NCBI GenBank assembly: GCA_022606495.2
Contig: JAHDVE020007858.1
Location: forward strand, 1-64,000
DNA from: Halesus radiatus
Taxonomy: Eukaryota; Arthropoda; Insecta; Trichoptera; Limnephilidae
DNA length: 64,000 nucleotides
Direction of reading: 5' to 3'
Positions 10,275 through 20,170 of the stretch are shown here, in pieces. Made by a program: the position numbers and the translations under genes. Positions within the stretch are counted from its first letter, which is position 1. Each line of letters starts with the position of its first letter. Under the pieces are notes generated by a model. It worked only from the letters and a program-made list of their open reading frames with translations, made no database searches and was not told where the DNA came from.

Positions 10275-10600
10275 TTTCGTTACCTTTTTTGTTTACGCAG
10301 ATATCAAACGTGTATGGCAAATTAATAATAAAACAACCTGATATTCGTGATAAAAAAAGGAAACGCGATTTTGGATTATAGTTCAAGAATTATTAGAGTT
10401 TATTATTATAACAAAAAAAATAGTTTTTATTCGTTATCTGTAGCAAAATTTTTAGGGTGCATTTTCTTAGAAAACATACAAATTATTTATCTTCAGTACA
10501 ATTGACGTATTTATGTACCTCGTGTTCTCCGCAGACAGGACTAACAGGATGCCGTATGTATAAAATGGTGGCACTTACTCGCGTAGCACCGATCATTCTC
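10275..10600 (-). repeat. Dispersed repeat D1, copy 2
   Basis: It is in reverse orientation relative to 2205-2515. The best conserved part is GTGTTCTCCGCAGACAGGAC near 10520-10545, together with TACTCGCG about 35 bp on and AAACGTGTATGG near 10306-10317. It shows the element is mobile or was duplicated, but gives no clue to mechanism. Confidence 0.55.
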
Positions 10601-11199
10601 TGAAAGCCCCCGTCGGCTGCTGAGTTGGCACGTATAATTAGCGGGATCGGTGAAATTGTTAGAGGGATACATCATAAAATGCTCACAATGTTAGTTGAAA
10701 CGACTAATAAGTTTTTCTGTGTTAAAGTAAATATTTAAAAAATAAATTAAAAAAGGAAGATAATACTGATGGTGACAACAGTCTATGTACATACTAGCGA
10801 TATCTTAAATTTAATGATAGTCTCCGACTTCCCGATCGGAATTCATCGTGCTTCCATTCTTCAGTTGGTCCAGACCCCTCTCCCCATCTCGCTTTAGTAT
10901 TCCAAACTCATTCCAACAATACTTTGATATGATTTATTTCGACTTGTAATATTTAATGTTAAATTAGTGCTAACTTATACTACACTAAATCACCTTCTTG
11001 TATAGGGGGTAAGTCAGATCATTTTTTCACACGTGCTTCCGCTATTCCCTAGATCATTATAGATACCGATCCAATTGGCAATTAAGATCAAATTTCATTA
11101 ATTGCAATCACGAATCCCTCAAAGGACTACAACATTAATTACTAAAGCCGTCCCATCTGTAGCTTTGATCAGGAAGGTTCCTCGTGGATTAAAAAACAA
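10601..11199. other. No feature recognised
   Basis: Apparently unique sequence; the extreme right edge may still be decayed LINE from the element that follows. Confidence 0.4.
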
Positions 11200-12010
11200 A
11201 TCAATGTTAAAAAAAAATAGTCATTATTTTGGTACTTTTTTGCCCGTTTTCTGGACGCAAGTCCTCAAGAAAATTAGTGTAGTTTATTCGAGGGACCTAC
11301 TTAATTTTAGCAGTTGGGGGGGGGGTTAACTTAAGGCAGAGGGCTGTAGCATAGTGATCTGAAATCGATGTATGAATAACAAATGGGTCAATGAAGTTAA
11401 TATTTTTTACATTGTTATGGTCTAAGCAGAATTTAGTCGCGCCCTTTTCTCGAGTCTGGATGAAGCCATTTTCACTGAGAAGACATACATAATCTAAAAA
11501 AATAAAACAATAACTTTGTTTATGAAAACATAAATAATCGCTTGGTTGATGGTGATATTGAGGAATGGTATTAATATTGAGATTGCCTATAATGATTTGA
11601 CGTTCATATTTTTTAGAACTGTTGATAGATTGAAGGTAATTCAAAAAAGTGTCGATGTTTTGGAAAGAAGGTGACCTGTGTATTTTAAAAACACATAAAT
11701 AATTATTCAACACAAATTTTAAAAAGTTTGATTGAGATAATACAATTACGTCGACTTGCGCTTGAATTCCGTCTCTTATGTGAAAAACAATGTTTCAGAA
11801 TTTGTGGATTTACTTCCAAAGTATAGTACAGTACAAAAACAAATATAATCATCGTAGTCCTAGGTAAGGAATAGCAAAAAGAATAAATATTGGAGTTGTA
11901 ATTGCGGAAACGGTAGCATATTATAATAATACATGTAAATGAGCGAGACAAGACATACCCCGAGGGTGTATTTAGTTTGAATAATTCAAACTCATAGCGA
12001 TTCCATATTA
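11200..12010 (-). mobile_element. LINE ORF2 start: endonuclease domain, truncated (same element as 12010-12999)
   Basis: The minus-strand frame 11713-11297 encodes the second half of an apurinic/apyrimidinic-type (EEP) endonuclease of a non-LTR retrotransposon. It shows RQIIIGNLNINTI (family IIIGDLNI, here with Asn replacing the catalytic-loop Asp), a central YVCLLSENGFIQTRE, an LDHNNV block corresponding to the IDHI motif, and HTSISDHYATALCL, the C-terminal SDH catalytic motif with Asp and His intact. Beyond 11297 a few decayed residues of the EN-RT linker (RINYTNFLEDLR) can be followed, then similarity stops: the RT is missing. Upstream, 12010-11720 is a frameshifted N-terminal EN. It is a 3'-truncated pseudogene. 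Confidence 0.75.
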
Positions 12011-12999
12011 GACTCATTCGATATGGCAATTGCATTTGATTCTTCGTCCTTCCGAACATATATTTGTCCCGCTTTAATCCAAGTAAATCTATATTTTTTT
12101 GTCTTTAGCCACTTGTCGGGTTTTGAAATAAAGGTGATTTGTACGAGATGTCAGCTGTTCTGAAACATAGATCGTCAAGCGGGGGCCAGCGATACCGATG
12201 CTCTACGTGTTGAGTTTGTCTTCTCTGTTGGTATTATTTTTGTTGAAGGTTTTCACATCAGATAAAAGCTGATTTCTTGCGAGATTCAACTTTAGTTAAA
12301 TGATAATTGATCTCGTTTGCTTTTGGTTATTTTTTTTTTGCTGATCGATAAACAGTGTCGAGGTCGTTTAGTTGAATGAGAGACCCGGCTGTTTGGCAAA
12401 TGTTAAAAATAACATCTTTCAGAATTTTGCCATTGGTTTGTGGGATCCATCTAATTTCCAAGTTATTGGCCTTGAAGGTTCGTTACTGGAATTCTGAGCA
12501 ATTTTCGAGCACGACAATTGTCTTCTAAAGCAGAGTTCTTTGTTGAAAGTTCATCATTACGAAGCTCAACTTCGCGGATTCTGGTCAGTAAGTCTTCGTA
12601 CTGCACACTCATGAACTGAATACTTTCAAGTATTTTATTATTTTGTAATAAGTTAGTAGTTTTGTTCATAACTAAATCCTGAAGGTCTACTAGATAAGTC
12701 GTCTGAGGGGCGGACGATGACGATAATGTTTTGTTGGCCAATTTTTTTTTGAACGGCTCCAAAGGTGTGTTATCGCTGGATATTTCCGTCGGGATAGTAG
12801 TCCGAGTAGCGGCGGATTTCGTGTCCCTTTTACATTGCTTGCACTTCCGTTGCATTCAACGTTCTTGAGTAAGTGTACGGTAGGTATTCTCAGTTATCCC
12901 TTCATAGGCTAGATGATAGATGCCTTTACATGCCGAGCACACAAATATCGAGTCGTCAGAGAGAATAACTTCAGGGCATACGAGTACACGGCAATGCAT
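12010..12999 (-). mobile_element. LINE ORF1 with PHD-like zinc finger and coiled coil, broken
   Basis: On the minus strand an ATG at 12999 starts a frame reading HCRVLVCPEV and then VCSACKGIYHLAYEGI, a PHD-finger-like Cys/His pattern. After one TGA (about 12858-12856) it continues to MQRKCKQCKRD, the last Cys pair. A Ser/Thr/Pro-rich linker and then a heptad-like segment follow (YEDLLTRIREVELRNDEL, about 12620-12540). After a frameshift, LEIRWIPQT (12455-12430) and, near 12185-12010, YFKTRQVAKDKKYRFTWIKA and QIYVRKDEE match the C-terminal part of CR1/jockey-type ORF1 proteins. The role is nucleic-acid binding in the retrotransposition particle. It is unusually complete for this window, but a stop and at least one frameshift disable it. 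Confidence 0.75.
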
Positions 13000-13869
13000 T
13001 ATGGATAGTATTTATTTACTACCGACATTGACACACTTTAAAACTTTCAAATTTTATTTTTACTTTAAAACTTTTAGTATAAACTATGTAGGATCCCTTT
13101 GTTGTGATTATTAAATATGTTAGGACTTTATATCCAGACAGGAAACACTAGATAACTTGCCGATTATTTAGTTTTATCACATTAAATAAGCTTTTAGGCG
13201 GAGCTAAAATAATATGAACAGTTAGTGAGTTGTATTATTGTGTTTATCATATACCCATTTTGTTAACTCTGTCACCGCTAATTATTATTTTTTGTCTCTG
13301 TTTATAGTTTGTCCATACTTAATATGTCATTATTTTTCACTATATATTATACAAAGTATTGGTTTCCAAATATGTAGATATTAATTTAGTGGTTTAAACA
13401 AAATAATATTTATGCATTTAAAATCTTTTCAATCTCATTATTACATTTATTGCATACATCTTAATGTTATAAAATAAAACACAGAGACGGTGCCCTTTCA
13501 GGTGCCGTATTTCTCACTTCTCTCAAAAATTGGGAGGAGTATTACCTCTTTTTATTTATAATGTGACATTAGAGCTTTTGATTCACCGTAAAACTTCCTT
13601 GGATGTATCGCAATTCCGGAACTATAAAAAAGAATAAAATATTATTACTTTCATTGCGACTACTAGCCGTGAGATAAATGACGGACAGGAAATGAATAAA
13701 CATCAATCCTAAAACTAAGTTGACATCTAACAAACATGCTTAACCCCGATCCTGAGAAAATAATAATCTCCTCCTGCCCTCGGGGGCTACTCTCGTCTCT
13801 CGTATCAGCCTTCCGTGAAAAGTTTCCTTGCAACTTTCACAACACGTAAGAGAAAACATCTAAAATCAC
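13000..13869. other. No feature recognised; possible LINE 5' UTR next to ORF1
   Basis: The part next to 13000 could be 5' untranslated sequence of the LINE. The rest shows no repeat or gene that I can identify. Confidence 0.35.
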
Positions 13870-14075
13870 GTAAGGAATCGTGAATTTTTCACGGGGACTC
13901 GCAACGGGCGAGGGGCGGCGGTGAGTGGCGCGGGTGGCGAGAAGAAGGGAGGAGCGGACGTGGGCAATGAGCTCCATTCCGGGGGTCACGTGACCCACCG
14001 GGCGGAGACGTCACACAGACTACTCTGATCGATGGGGTGAGCCTCATAAGTGCGGGGTGAGTGTATGCGGAAAAG
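13870..14075. promoter_or_regulatory. GC-rich, CpG-containing patch with a 14-bp E-box palindrome
   Basis: In an otherwise AT-rich window this 200 bp is clearly G+C-rich with many CpG (GCAACGGGCGAGGGGCGGCG). It contains the perfect palindrome GGGTCACGTGACCC (13983-13996), whose centre GTCACGTGAC is the high-affinity site of MITF/TFE-type and other bHLH factors, and a CRE-like GACGTCA at about 14007. The 68-codon frame on the minus strand across it is Pro/Arg/Ser-rich with no domain. Promoter or 5' exon of an unmodelled gene is my inference. A GC-rich repeat remnant is the alternative. Confidence 0.35.
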
Positions 14076-14206
14076 GAAAATCTTCTCCAAAACACGGCGT
14101 AGACACAATTTTTTTTTTTAATTTTCTAGTTATTTTGATCTTAACAAGTATGAATCCTCGTGTGGGTGTTTGAATACTGTTATTTTTTTATATATTTTTT
14201 TTTATA

Positions 14207-14610
14207 TGAATACCTCACAAGAGTCCCAACTGCTCCCAACCGTCTGGAGCCAGTGAGACTATGACATTACCAATTGGGGAATGTTGTGAGGCTGAAGGTA
14301 TTGGGGAGGGGAAGGAGAAGGGAAAGAGGAAGGTTGGGAATACCTGGCTATTCAGATCTGGTCACCAAACACGGCTAAAAGCCATTTCAAGCAACGTTTC
14401 AATTCTGAATGGTGGTCTTTCACCAGGGCGATACTAGGAGTATCTTCCACTCTGGAACGTGCGCAAATATACTACATATTATTTTTAAATGAATTAATTG
14501 TGAAACAACACAAATTAATTAAATAAAAATTACTTACGCACGCCGGGATTTGAACCCGCGACCTTCGGATTCGTAGTCGAGAGCCTTACCCCTCGACCAT
14601 GGAGGCCGTC
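14207..14610 (-). mobile_element. SINE family A, copy 4, full length
   Basis: A complete, well-preserved copy. The tail GAATACCTCACAAGAGTCCC begins at 14207, and the reversed head ends in CTCGACCATGGAGGCCGTC at 14610. On its sense strand the B box reads GGTTCAAATCC. A T-rich run lies immediately upstream on the plus strand, the expected poly(A) tail in reverse. Confidence 0.9.
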
Positions 14611-14734
14611 ATTATTATTATTTCAAAATACTTCATAATCTTTACACCCGCCAATTAGATCATTTTCAATATCATATTATGAAGTTCTTTAAATCAAAGT
14701 TGATTTTTATTTTTAATAATAAACAATATTATTT

Positions 14735-15155
14735 AACTAGCGCAGACCCGTTAAAAATCACGTGATATTATTGGTAGATTTGTGAGGCTTAAAATTTGCA
14801 TAAAAAATAATGTTTATATAAAAATAATTTTTTAAAATAAATATGGTTTTAAAAATAAAAATCCAAATTTAAGTCAAAAATTTTAAAACTGTAAATTCTG
14901 GCAAATATATTTTTACACGACCGATACTCGAACCCCGATCAACTGCCTGGAAGGGAACTATGTTTTTTTATATATTTATTTCTTGCTAAAGCAATCCCGA
15001 TGAGTTTCAAAACTCATTTTAGGATTCAAAACTCATTTTTTGGCTATTATATTATCAACTATTGTAATAACGGCGGCATGAATTAATTATATGTACTTGA
15101 AATAAGAATTATATGTTACGTACTCATATCACATCCGAAATTACATTGTTAAATA
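14735..15155 (-). mobile_element. SINE family B, copy 2
   Basis: It begins with ACTAGCGCAGACCCGTTAAA. The reversed tRNA-like head at 14914-14962 contains CGAACCCCGATCAACTG (B box GGGGTTCGAG on the minus strand). The outer end, TTATGTTACGTACTCA followed by TCCGAAATTA (15108-15145), is shared with the 53.65 kb copy, so sequence outside the tRNA-like part belongs to the element. Low-complexity T-rich sequence separates these blocks. Confidence 0.7.
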
Positions 15156-15368
15156 ATATATATATATATATATTTTTTTAAATAAACAAATAGTTCTGGT
15201 ATGTAATTATTATTACGCATGTCAGCTGTTTCACCTTCCGAATACATTATCAAACTCTGGTGAATGGTGTTGGCCATTATGGATAGTTATTATCATGTAA
15301 AGTTACCTTACTTGAGTGTTTATTCTCTTTAATTTATTTTAATAACTTATGTAAGCTTATAAACCTCA

Positions 15369-15822
15369 TTGTGATATTTAATCATCGAAGAAGATAATAT
15401 TAACAAATCTCAAATGAAACACGAAACCGAAAATAAAAAAGGTATCAGTCGCATCTGGGAATCGAACCCAGGACTTCATTCGATAGATGACCCATATAAA
15501 AAAAATCGGATAGGTATATCCGAGACACTGTCTAGATTGCAATTATATTCGGGTAGAACTTTGTAATCATCATAAAGGTAGCCACCAATAATATGGGATT
15601 TAATGGATGATAATATTGACGAGTCTTGAAATTGAGGTATGATATCGATGAAGATGGCGTAAAATGAACTGGTCTCATTAGATCAGTCGGTAGAGCGGTT
15701 GTCCCGGTAAGACCAAGGTTCTGGGTTCGATTCCCAGAAGCGATTGATACCTTTATTTCATATAATTTTTTTTGATTTCGTTGTTTATTGAGAATTTGTT
15801 AATGTTATCTCCTTCAATGTTT
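15369..15822. mobile_element. Foldback element C, copy 2
   Basis: Diverged arms of about 105 bp (15369-15472 and about 15718-15822) are reverse complements through GAATCGAACCCAGG on the left and CTGGGTTCGATTCCCAGA on the right. Here the inverted repeat includes the B-box half of the tRNA-like sequence. The interior holds about 230 bp not present in copy 1, marked by CGGATAGGTATATCCGAGAC (a short palindrome) and AATATGGGATTTAATGGATG, both also found at 62386-62582. So the full element is a longer tRNA-containing unit with a second, truncated inverted copy attached. Confidence 0.7.
15670..15743 (+). other. tRNA-like core of foldback element C, copy 2
   Basis: GGTCTCATTAGATCAGTCGG (A box) and GGTTCTGGGTTCGATTCCCA (B box) are both preserved. 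The segment matches the minus-strand core at 8734-8800. No acceptor stem pairing to a mature tRNA is evident. Confidence 0.6.
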
Positions 15823-17221
15823 ACTACATTGTTTAAATTTGACTAAAGGTCATTAAATAAGGATATTGGTGTTTTTTCTGAAGTAAGTGTTGTTTCTTCT
15901 TAAGCGGATCTAAATAAGAACTTTCCTGAACAGATGTAATGACTACTGCAAAGGTTTGTTGGTCTGTTCAAAAAGTACAACATTGTTCCAGAAAACAAAA
16001 ACCTAGAATTTCTCCAATCTTGGTCTATCGAATGTAATGACATTGACAAATACCAAATTTTTTGCACCCTTCCAAGGATACTTTTCTACGTACTGTAGCT
16101 GTTCTGATAAGTGTGCTTTAGTTTCAATTTGTTGTGTTAACCGTGCATTTTTGTGGGATAACGCTCTTTACTTTTGTTTTGTCGAATTCTTATTGGAATG
16201 TACTTAAAAAGTTTTTTAATTTTTTATTTTATTTTATTGTATACATAAGAAAATTGCACAACCTTGTTGTAACTTCAAAAAAGTGTTTATAAGAAGTGAC
16301 ATTTCAAAAAAAAAAACCACAATATTTACAGTGCAGGAATATAACCCGGTGTGTTTGTTATACCAACATTCCAACGGGAAGTACTTCAAAACATTTGATA
16401 AACTTTAAATTTATCAACATTTTGATAGTGATTTTGTTGACGTAAGCTTCTCCCGAGGCGCGATTTGGAGAATTTAAACATCCAAAATTCAAAAGAATAA
16501 ATTCCTAACTTGTACAAGTTTCTCCTCATTTGAAGGGTGTTTTATTTTAATTCAAGCAGTATCTAATACTACTTGAATAATTTAATACTACTATTAGAGT
16601 AAGCTAATTTAGGTTTAGTGCGAATACGAGTATAACGTAACACAGAGCGTGAGAGCTACTAGATTAGGTAACGGTCTTGTCATAAAAAAGATAAAATGGA
16701 CGGCCTTCGATATTTTAGCGATAGGGAGAGAGATATTAGATGTTATATTGAAGTGATTTATAAACTCTTCAAAAAATGCTTGCTTACAAAAAGCTTGGTT
16801 TTAAACTACGTAATTTATTGTACTTGAGTAGTAAATTGGACCGATTTTTTATAACACTTATCTCTGAAATTGGTTTTAAGTCAGGGAAAAATGTTAAAAT
16901 ATTACTAGATGTCCATAAGTAAATCTGCAGAGATTAATGTTAAACGCTAGCCAATGAGATGCTCAAGCGTGCCGCAGATGACAATACGGAATTCAGATTG
17001 CTGGTCGCCCAATTTCTACTTGAAAATTGGCAGCCGTAATGAAATTTCTGAACGCTGAAATATTTTTCTAAAGCAACCTTCTTAGTCTTGAACCAACCGC
17101 ATTTTTTTAAAATTTAATATATTTTAAACTAATTAAATTTATTTAACCCTAGAGTGATAAAAAATGACAGCATTAAGTGAAAATTTAAAAATGTTTTTTT
17201 GAGCATCAGGGTGATGGTATC
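15823..17221. other. No feature recognised
   Basis: About 1.4 kb without a repeat shared in the window or any coding motif. Confidence 0.4.
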
Positions 17222-17350
17222 ATCCTAGGGGTAAACCACCACTAATAAATGAAACCTTGCTTGAAATGTCTTTAGCCGTATTTGATCACAAGATCTGAAG
17301 AGCCAGGTACTTCCCAATATTCCCCTGCCCTACACCTTTACAGCATACTT
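17222..17350 (+). mobile_element. SINE family A, body fragment
   Basis: CCTTGCTTGAAATGTCTTTA, GATCTGAAGAGCCAGGTACT and a C-rich stretch follow the family A body in sense orientation. Head and tail are missing and divergence is high, so it is an old fragment. Confidence 0.65.
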
Positions 17351-18524
17351 CAATAAGTTACTCCAGTGAAAACTATTGTGCCTTTAAAAATGTTATTATA
17401 TTCATACGCAGAATTTATAATACGTGAATAAAACACCATCTCATGAAATCTCCATATTTAGTCATTACCATTGAATAGACATTACGTGGCTGTTGGCGCA
17501 TAAAATCCTTGTGCGTAAATTCATTTCGTGTGACGTTACGTACCCTCCCGTCTAAAACCATTCGGATTCAGGTCATGTTAGTGGGTTAAAAAAATCAAAC
17601 TTTCAATGTTTATTTGACCATGAAAACAATATTTGAAATATACATATACTGGTATTAAGTTATAAAGTCAACAATATTATTTTTTTAATGGACTGGAATT
17701 TCTTATTGGCGATATCAAAAAATCCTGGGAAAACCGATGGAACAGTTATATTCAGTACATTTTGTTCTATTTTGGTAACTATGGTAAAGGGATATTCTGA
17801 AAATGGTATTTAATCATTTTCTTTTGCATTCATTCAACATTAGCATTAATAAAATAAAATATCGAGGTGAACTCACGTACATAAGCATTTCAAAATAAAT
17901 AGAAACATCAGCAATCATCTAGTCATTATAAAAAAAATCTTTTAAGTTTTTCAATATTCCTTCCACAAGAACGTAGAAAAAAGGCTTCAAATTATCACCC
18001 TTTGCAGCGGAGGCAGAAAGAGGTAGCCTGATTTTGGCTGGGATAAAAAAGATTTTCACGTTTTCAGCACTTCAGAATAAATGAAGACAAAATGCTTTTT
18101 TCGGGACGTCCTCAGAGAGACAATGTTTTTTTGAGGAGCGCTGTACTACTAGGTTTTACTACTTGTTAATAATAGCTACAATGTACTCGGTAAATAGTTA
18201 ATATTTGGGCTCGTGTCAACTTCCGAGATAACACAAGGCGTGAGAGGAGATTTATGATAATGGAGATGGTATTTTTATCTACTGTACGTTTTTTTCGTTG
18301 GCTGTTCTAGTTGTACACAAACATATTCAGATTCATATTTAGAACACAGATCAGACATAAAAAAAGAAGTTTTATGGTCATCGGTTAAAAATTACTACTC
18401 CAAAATTGTCACCAGTCAAAATATTAAATAAATATATATAATATTGACATTGTAAACCATTTCTAAAAAATAATATAATTAATAAGAATTATTTTGATAT
18501 TACTGTTTATATATGAATATCAAC
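17351..18524. other. No feature recognised
   Basis: Apparently unique AT-rich DNA. Confidence 0.4.
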
Positions 18525-18660
18525 ATGTTAATAAATGAAATAAATAGTATACTGTGTATCCTGGTGAGGGAAGCTTCGCTCTAGAAGCATGTTTATATTC
18601 ATATGTTAAACAGTGGTGTAAACAAAATACTTCCTATTAATAATGACGTCAAAAATAACC
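18525..18660 (+). mobile_element. Penelope-like element 3' end, degenerate
   Basis: TATCCTGGTGAGGGAAGC, then a hairpin around TTCG and GAAGCATGTT, followed by CAGTGGTGTAAACAAA and ATTAATAATGACGTC, is the layout of the PLE ends elsewhere (21.1, 43.8, 53.1 kb): ribozyme-like motif, AT-rich spacer, GTGG-TA-ACAAAG, then TTAATAATGAYG. The motif core is mutated (GAAG for GAAA). Confidence 0.55.
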
Positions 18661-18819
18661 GTACATCTATTGAAAATTATTCATAATGATATTGTACTTA
18701 CTCTCTTTTGAAATCGAATTAAGTCGTATATTATCTCGTTTGTTGTACTCGTATATAATTATTATTATTTTAATAATACTCGGATTATTTTTACAGCTCC
18801 GTTGTATGAAATTCACCTC

Positions 18820-19035
18820 ACGGGAGCCTTGCAACTTAATTTATCTAACCTATAACTTATCACTCAGAGTTATATAACTAATTACTTCCAACTGAGACTT
18901 ATTACTACTGGCATACAACTAAGATTTATAACTAAAACTTATAACTAGCAACTAACTACTGAGATTTATATAACCAGTGACTCACATTTAAGATCTGTAG
19001 TTAGTGACTTATAACTAAGACTGATAACTGCTATT
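18820..19035. repeat. Degenerate low-complexity repeats of an AACTAAGAYTTATAACTA-like word
   Basis: About ten imperfect copies of TATAACTNA/GAGACTTAT-type words without a constant period; it looks like a decayed minisatellite. Confidence 0.45.
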
Positions 19036-19271
19036 GACACAGATAGACTTTATATACGCGTACACATTAATTAATAAAAAATACTGCTATACGGCTTACC
19101 AGTATGGTTAAAAAATAGAGACTTGCAACAAACATAATATTTATATTTCAAAATATATGTTACGATTATTGCCTGTGCCATCACTGGTAAAGTATAAACA
19201 AGAAGGGACAGGGAATTCGGAGAGGGGATGTTTTTTAATGAGAGAAATATTTCTTTCAACAGATGTATATT

Positions 19272-19410
19272 TAATAAATTAATAAGAATTACATTGTTTA
19301 CACCACTTCCTTATTTTTTTTATATAGTTGTCATTATTTTTAGTGTACTGTTTATTCTGATGAAGAATGTTTTGATTTCGATACATGTTGCTATATATAT
19401 ATATATTATG
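19272..19410. mobile_element. PLE end fragments, both orientations
   Basis: 19272-19315 (ATTGTTTACACCACTTCC) is a PLE end in minus orientation. 19357-19390 (CTGATGA...GATTTCGATACATGTT) is a degenerate plus-strand copy of the ribozyme-like motif, followed by an (AT)n run. The two are back to back and older than the copy that follows. Confidence 0.5.
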
Positions 19411-19530
19411 GTTGAGATTTTCACGGGTGTAAGATGTAGAATAATTTTCTCGGTTTACCCACGTAATGTAGTCCTTAGAAGGACTTTTTAACTCCTGACG
19501 TTTCGGACAAATCACATTGTCCACTCACTT

Positions 19531-19935
19531 GAATCACATGGTATTTATAAAATACCTTGTGGAGCATGTGAAAAGGTATATATTGGACGGAGTAATAGAA
19601 AAATATCATGTAGAATCGCAGAACATAAAGTAGATGTCACCAATAAACGCTTAACGTCATCCTTAGTACAACACGTCCTTAATGAAGCCATCGAAATTCA
19701 TAAACATAAAAACAATATGAATACTAGAAATGACTCAATTAGAATTCCCGACACTTGGAAAGTCATAATCGATCAAAATTCCCCGATAACATCACTTCCA
19801 AAATTATTAGAATTACCCTCAACTTCCTTAAATAAAAATAACCCGGTTACTATGCGTAAACAGCCTATTAAATGCCCCACCCCTACCCCCACCCCTTTAT
19901 CTACACGCGTTCTGCGTCCTAGACAATTATTATGA
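19531..19935 (+). pseudogene. PLE-A GIY-YIG endonuclease, C-terminal fragment
   Basis: The frame ends in TGA at 19933-19935 and is open back into the left inverted repeat. It reads HGIYKIPCGACEKVYIGRS at the start. The GIY (19540-19548) and YIG (79-87 of line 19501-19587) halves are separated by a Cys-x-x-Cys pair, a hallmark of Penelope-like endonucleases. It is followed by RKISCRIAEH, with the conserved Arg and the EH motif. The C-terminal 60 residues are Thr/Pro/Lys-rich. The domain would nick target DNA for reverse transcription. The upstream RT is missing, so it is not functional alone. An internal ATG at 19717 would miss the active-site region and is not a credible start. Confidence 0.8.
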
Positions 19936-20075
19936 ATTTCGATGGCTTCGCGGTAAATTCGCGGTAAATCGCGCTAGACAATTAAAATGATTTGCAACCA
20001 CTTAGGTTTTGACTTTTGGATTGAACGGACACGCTCAAGCGATCAGTTCAAAACAAAACTCAAGACATAAGGCCT

Positions 20076-20109
20076 CTGAAGATGGACAATGTGATTTGTC
20101 CGAAACGTC
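20076..20109 (+). ncRNA. Hammerhead-like ribozyme motif of PLE-A
   Basis: Order: CTGAAGA, extra T, stem GGACAA, loop TGTGAT, stem TTGTCC, then GAAAC-GTC. This is the hammerhead core CUGANGA / GAAA with a perfect 6-bp stem II, a palindromic ACGU for a minimal stem III and a GUC cleavage triplet. The extra U after CUGANGA and the absence of a stem III loop mean it could act at best as a dimer. Hammerhead motifs of this reduced kind are described for PLEs; activity of this copy is inference. Confidence 0.55.
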
Positions 20110-20170
20110 AGGAGTTAAAAAGTCCTTCTAAGGACTACATTACGCGGGTAAACCGAGAAAATTATTCTAC

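Larger units (their letters stand above)
19436..20170 (+). mobile_element. PLE-A: Penelope-like element with 88-bp inverted repeats
   Basis: 19436-19523 and 20083-20170 are reverse complements with a single difference in 88 bp (…CCCACGTAATG versus CATTACGCGGG). They enclose the C-terminal GIY-YIG frame. Each arm carries stem-loop TGGACAA-loop-TTGTCC followed by GAAACGTCAGGAG, the ribozyme-like motif; it is complete only in the right arm (20076-20109). PLEs typically carry such terminal 'pseudo-LTR' copies in direct or inverted orientation, often with 5' truncation, which fits. The reverse transcriptase is absent, so the element is a 5'-truncated but recent insertion. Confidence 0.8.

Noticed and set aside
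13889..14095. 68-codon Pro/Ser/Arg-rich frame as a gene
   Set aside because: Composition simply reflects the GC-rich patch; no domain or splice context.
15677..15743. Functional tRNA gene
   Set aside because: A and B boxes are good but the ends do not form an acceptor stem, and the same sequence is the core of a dispersed foldback element.
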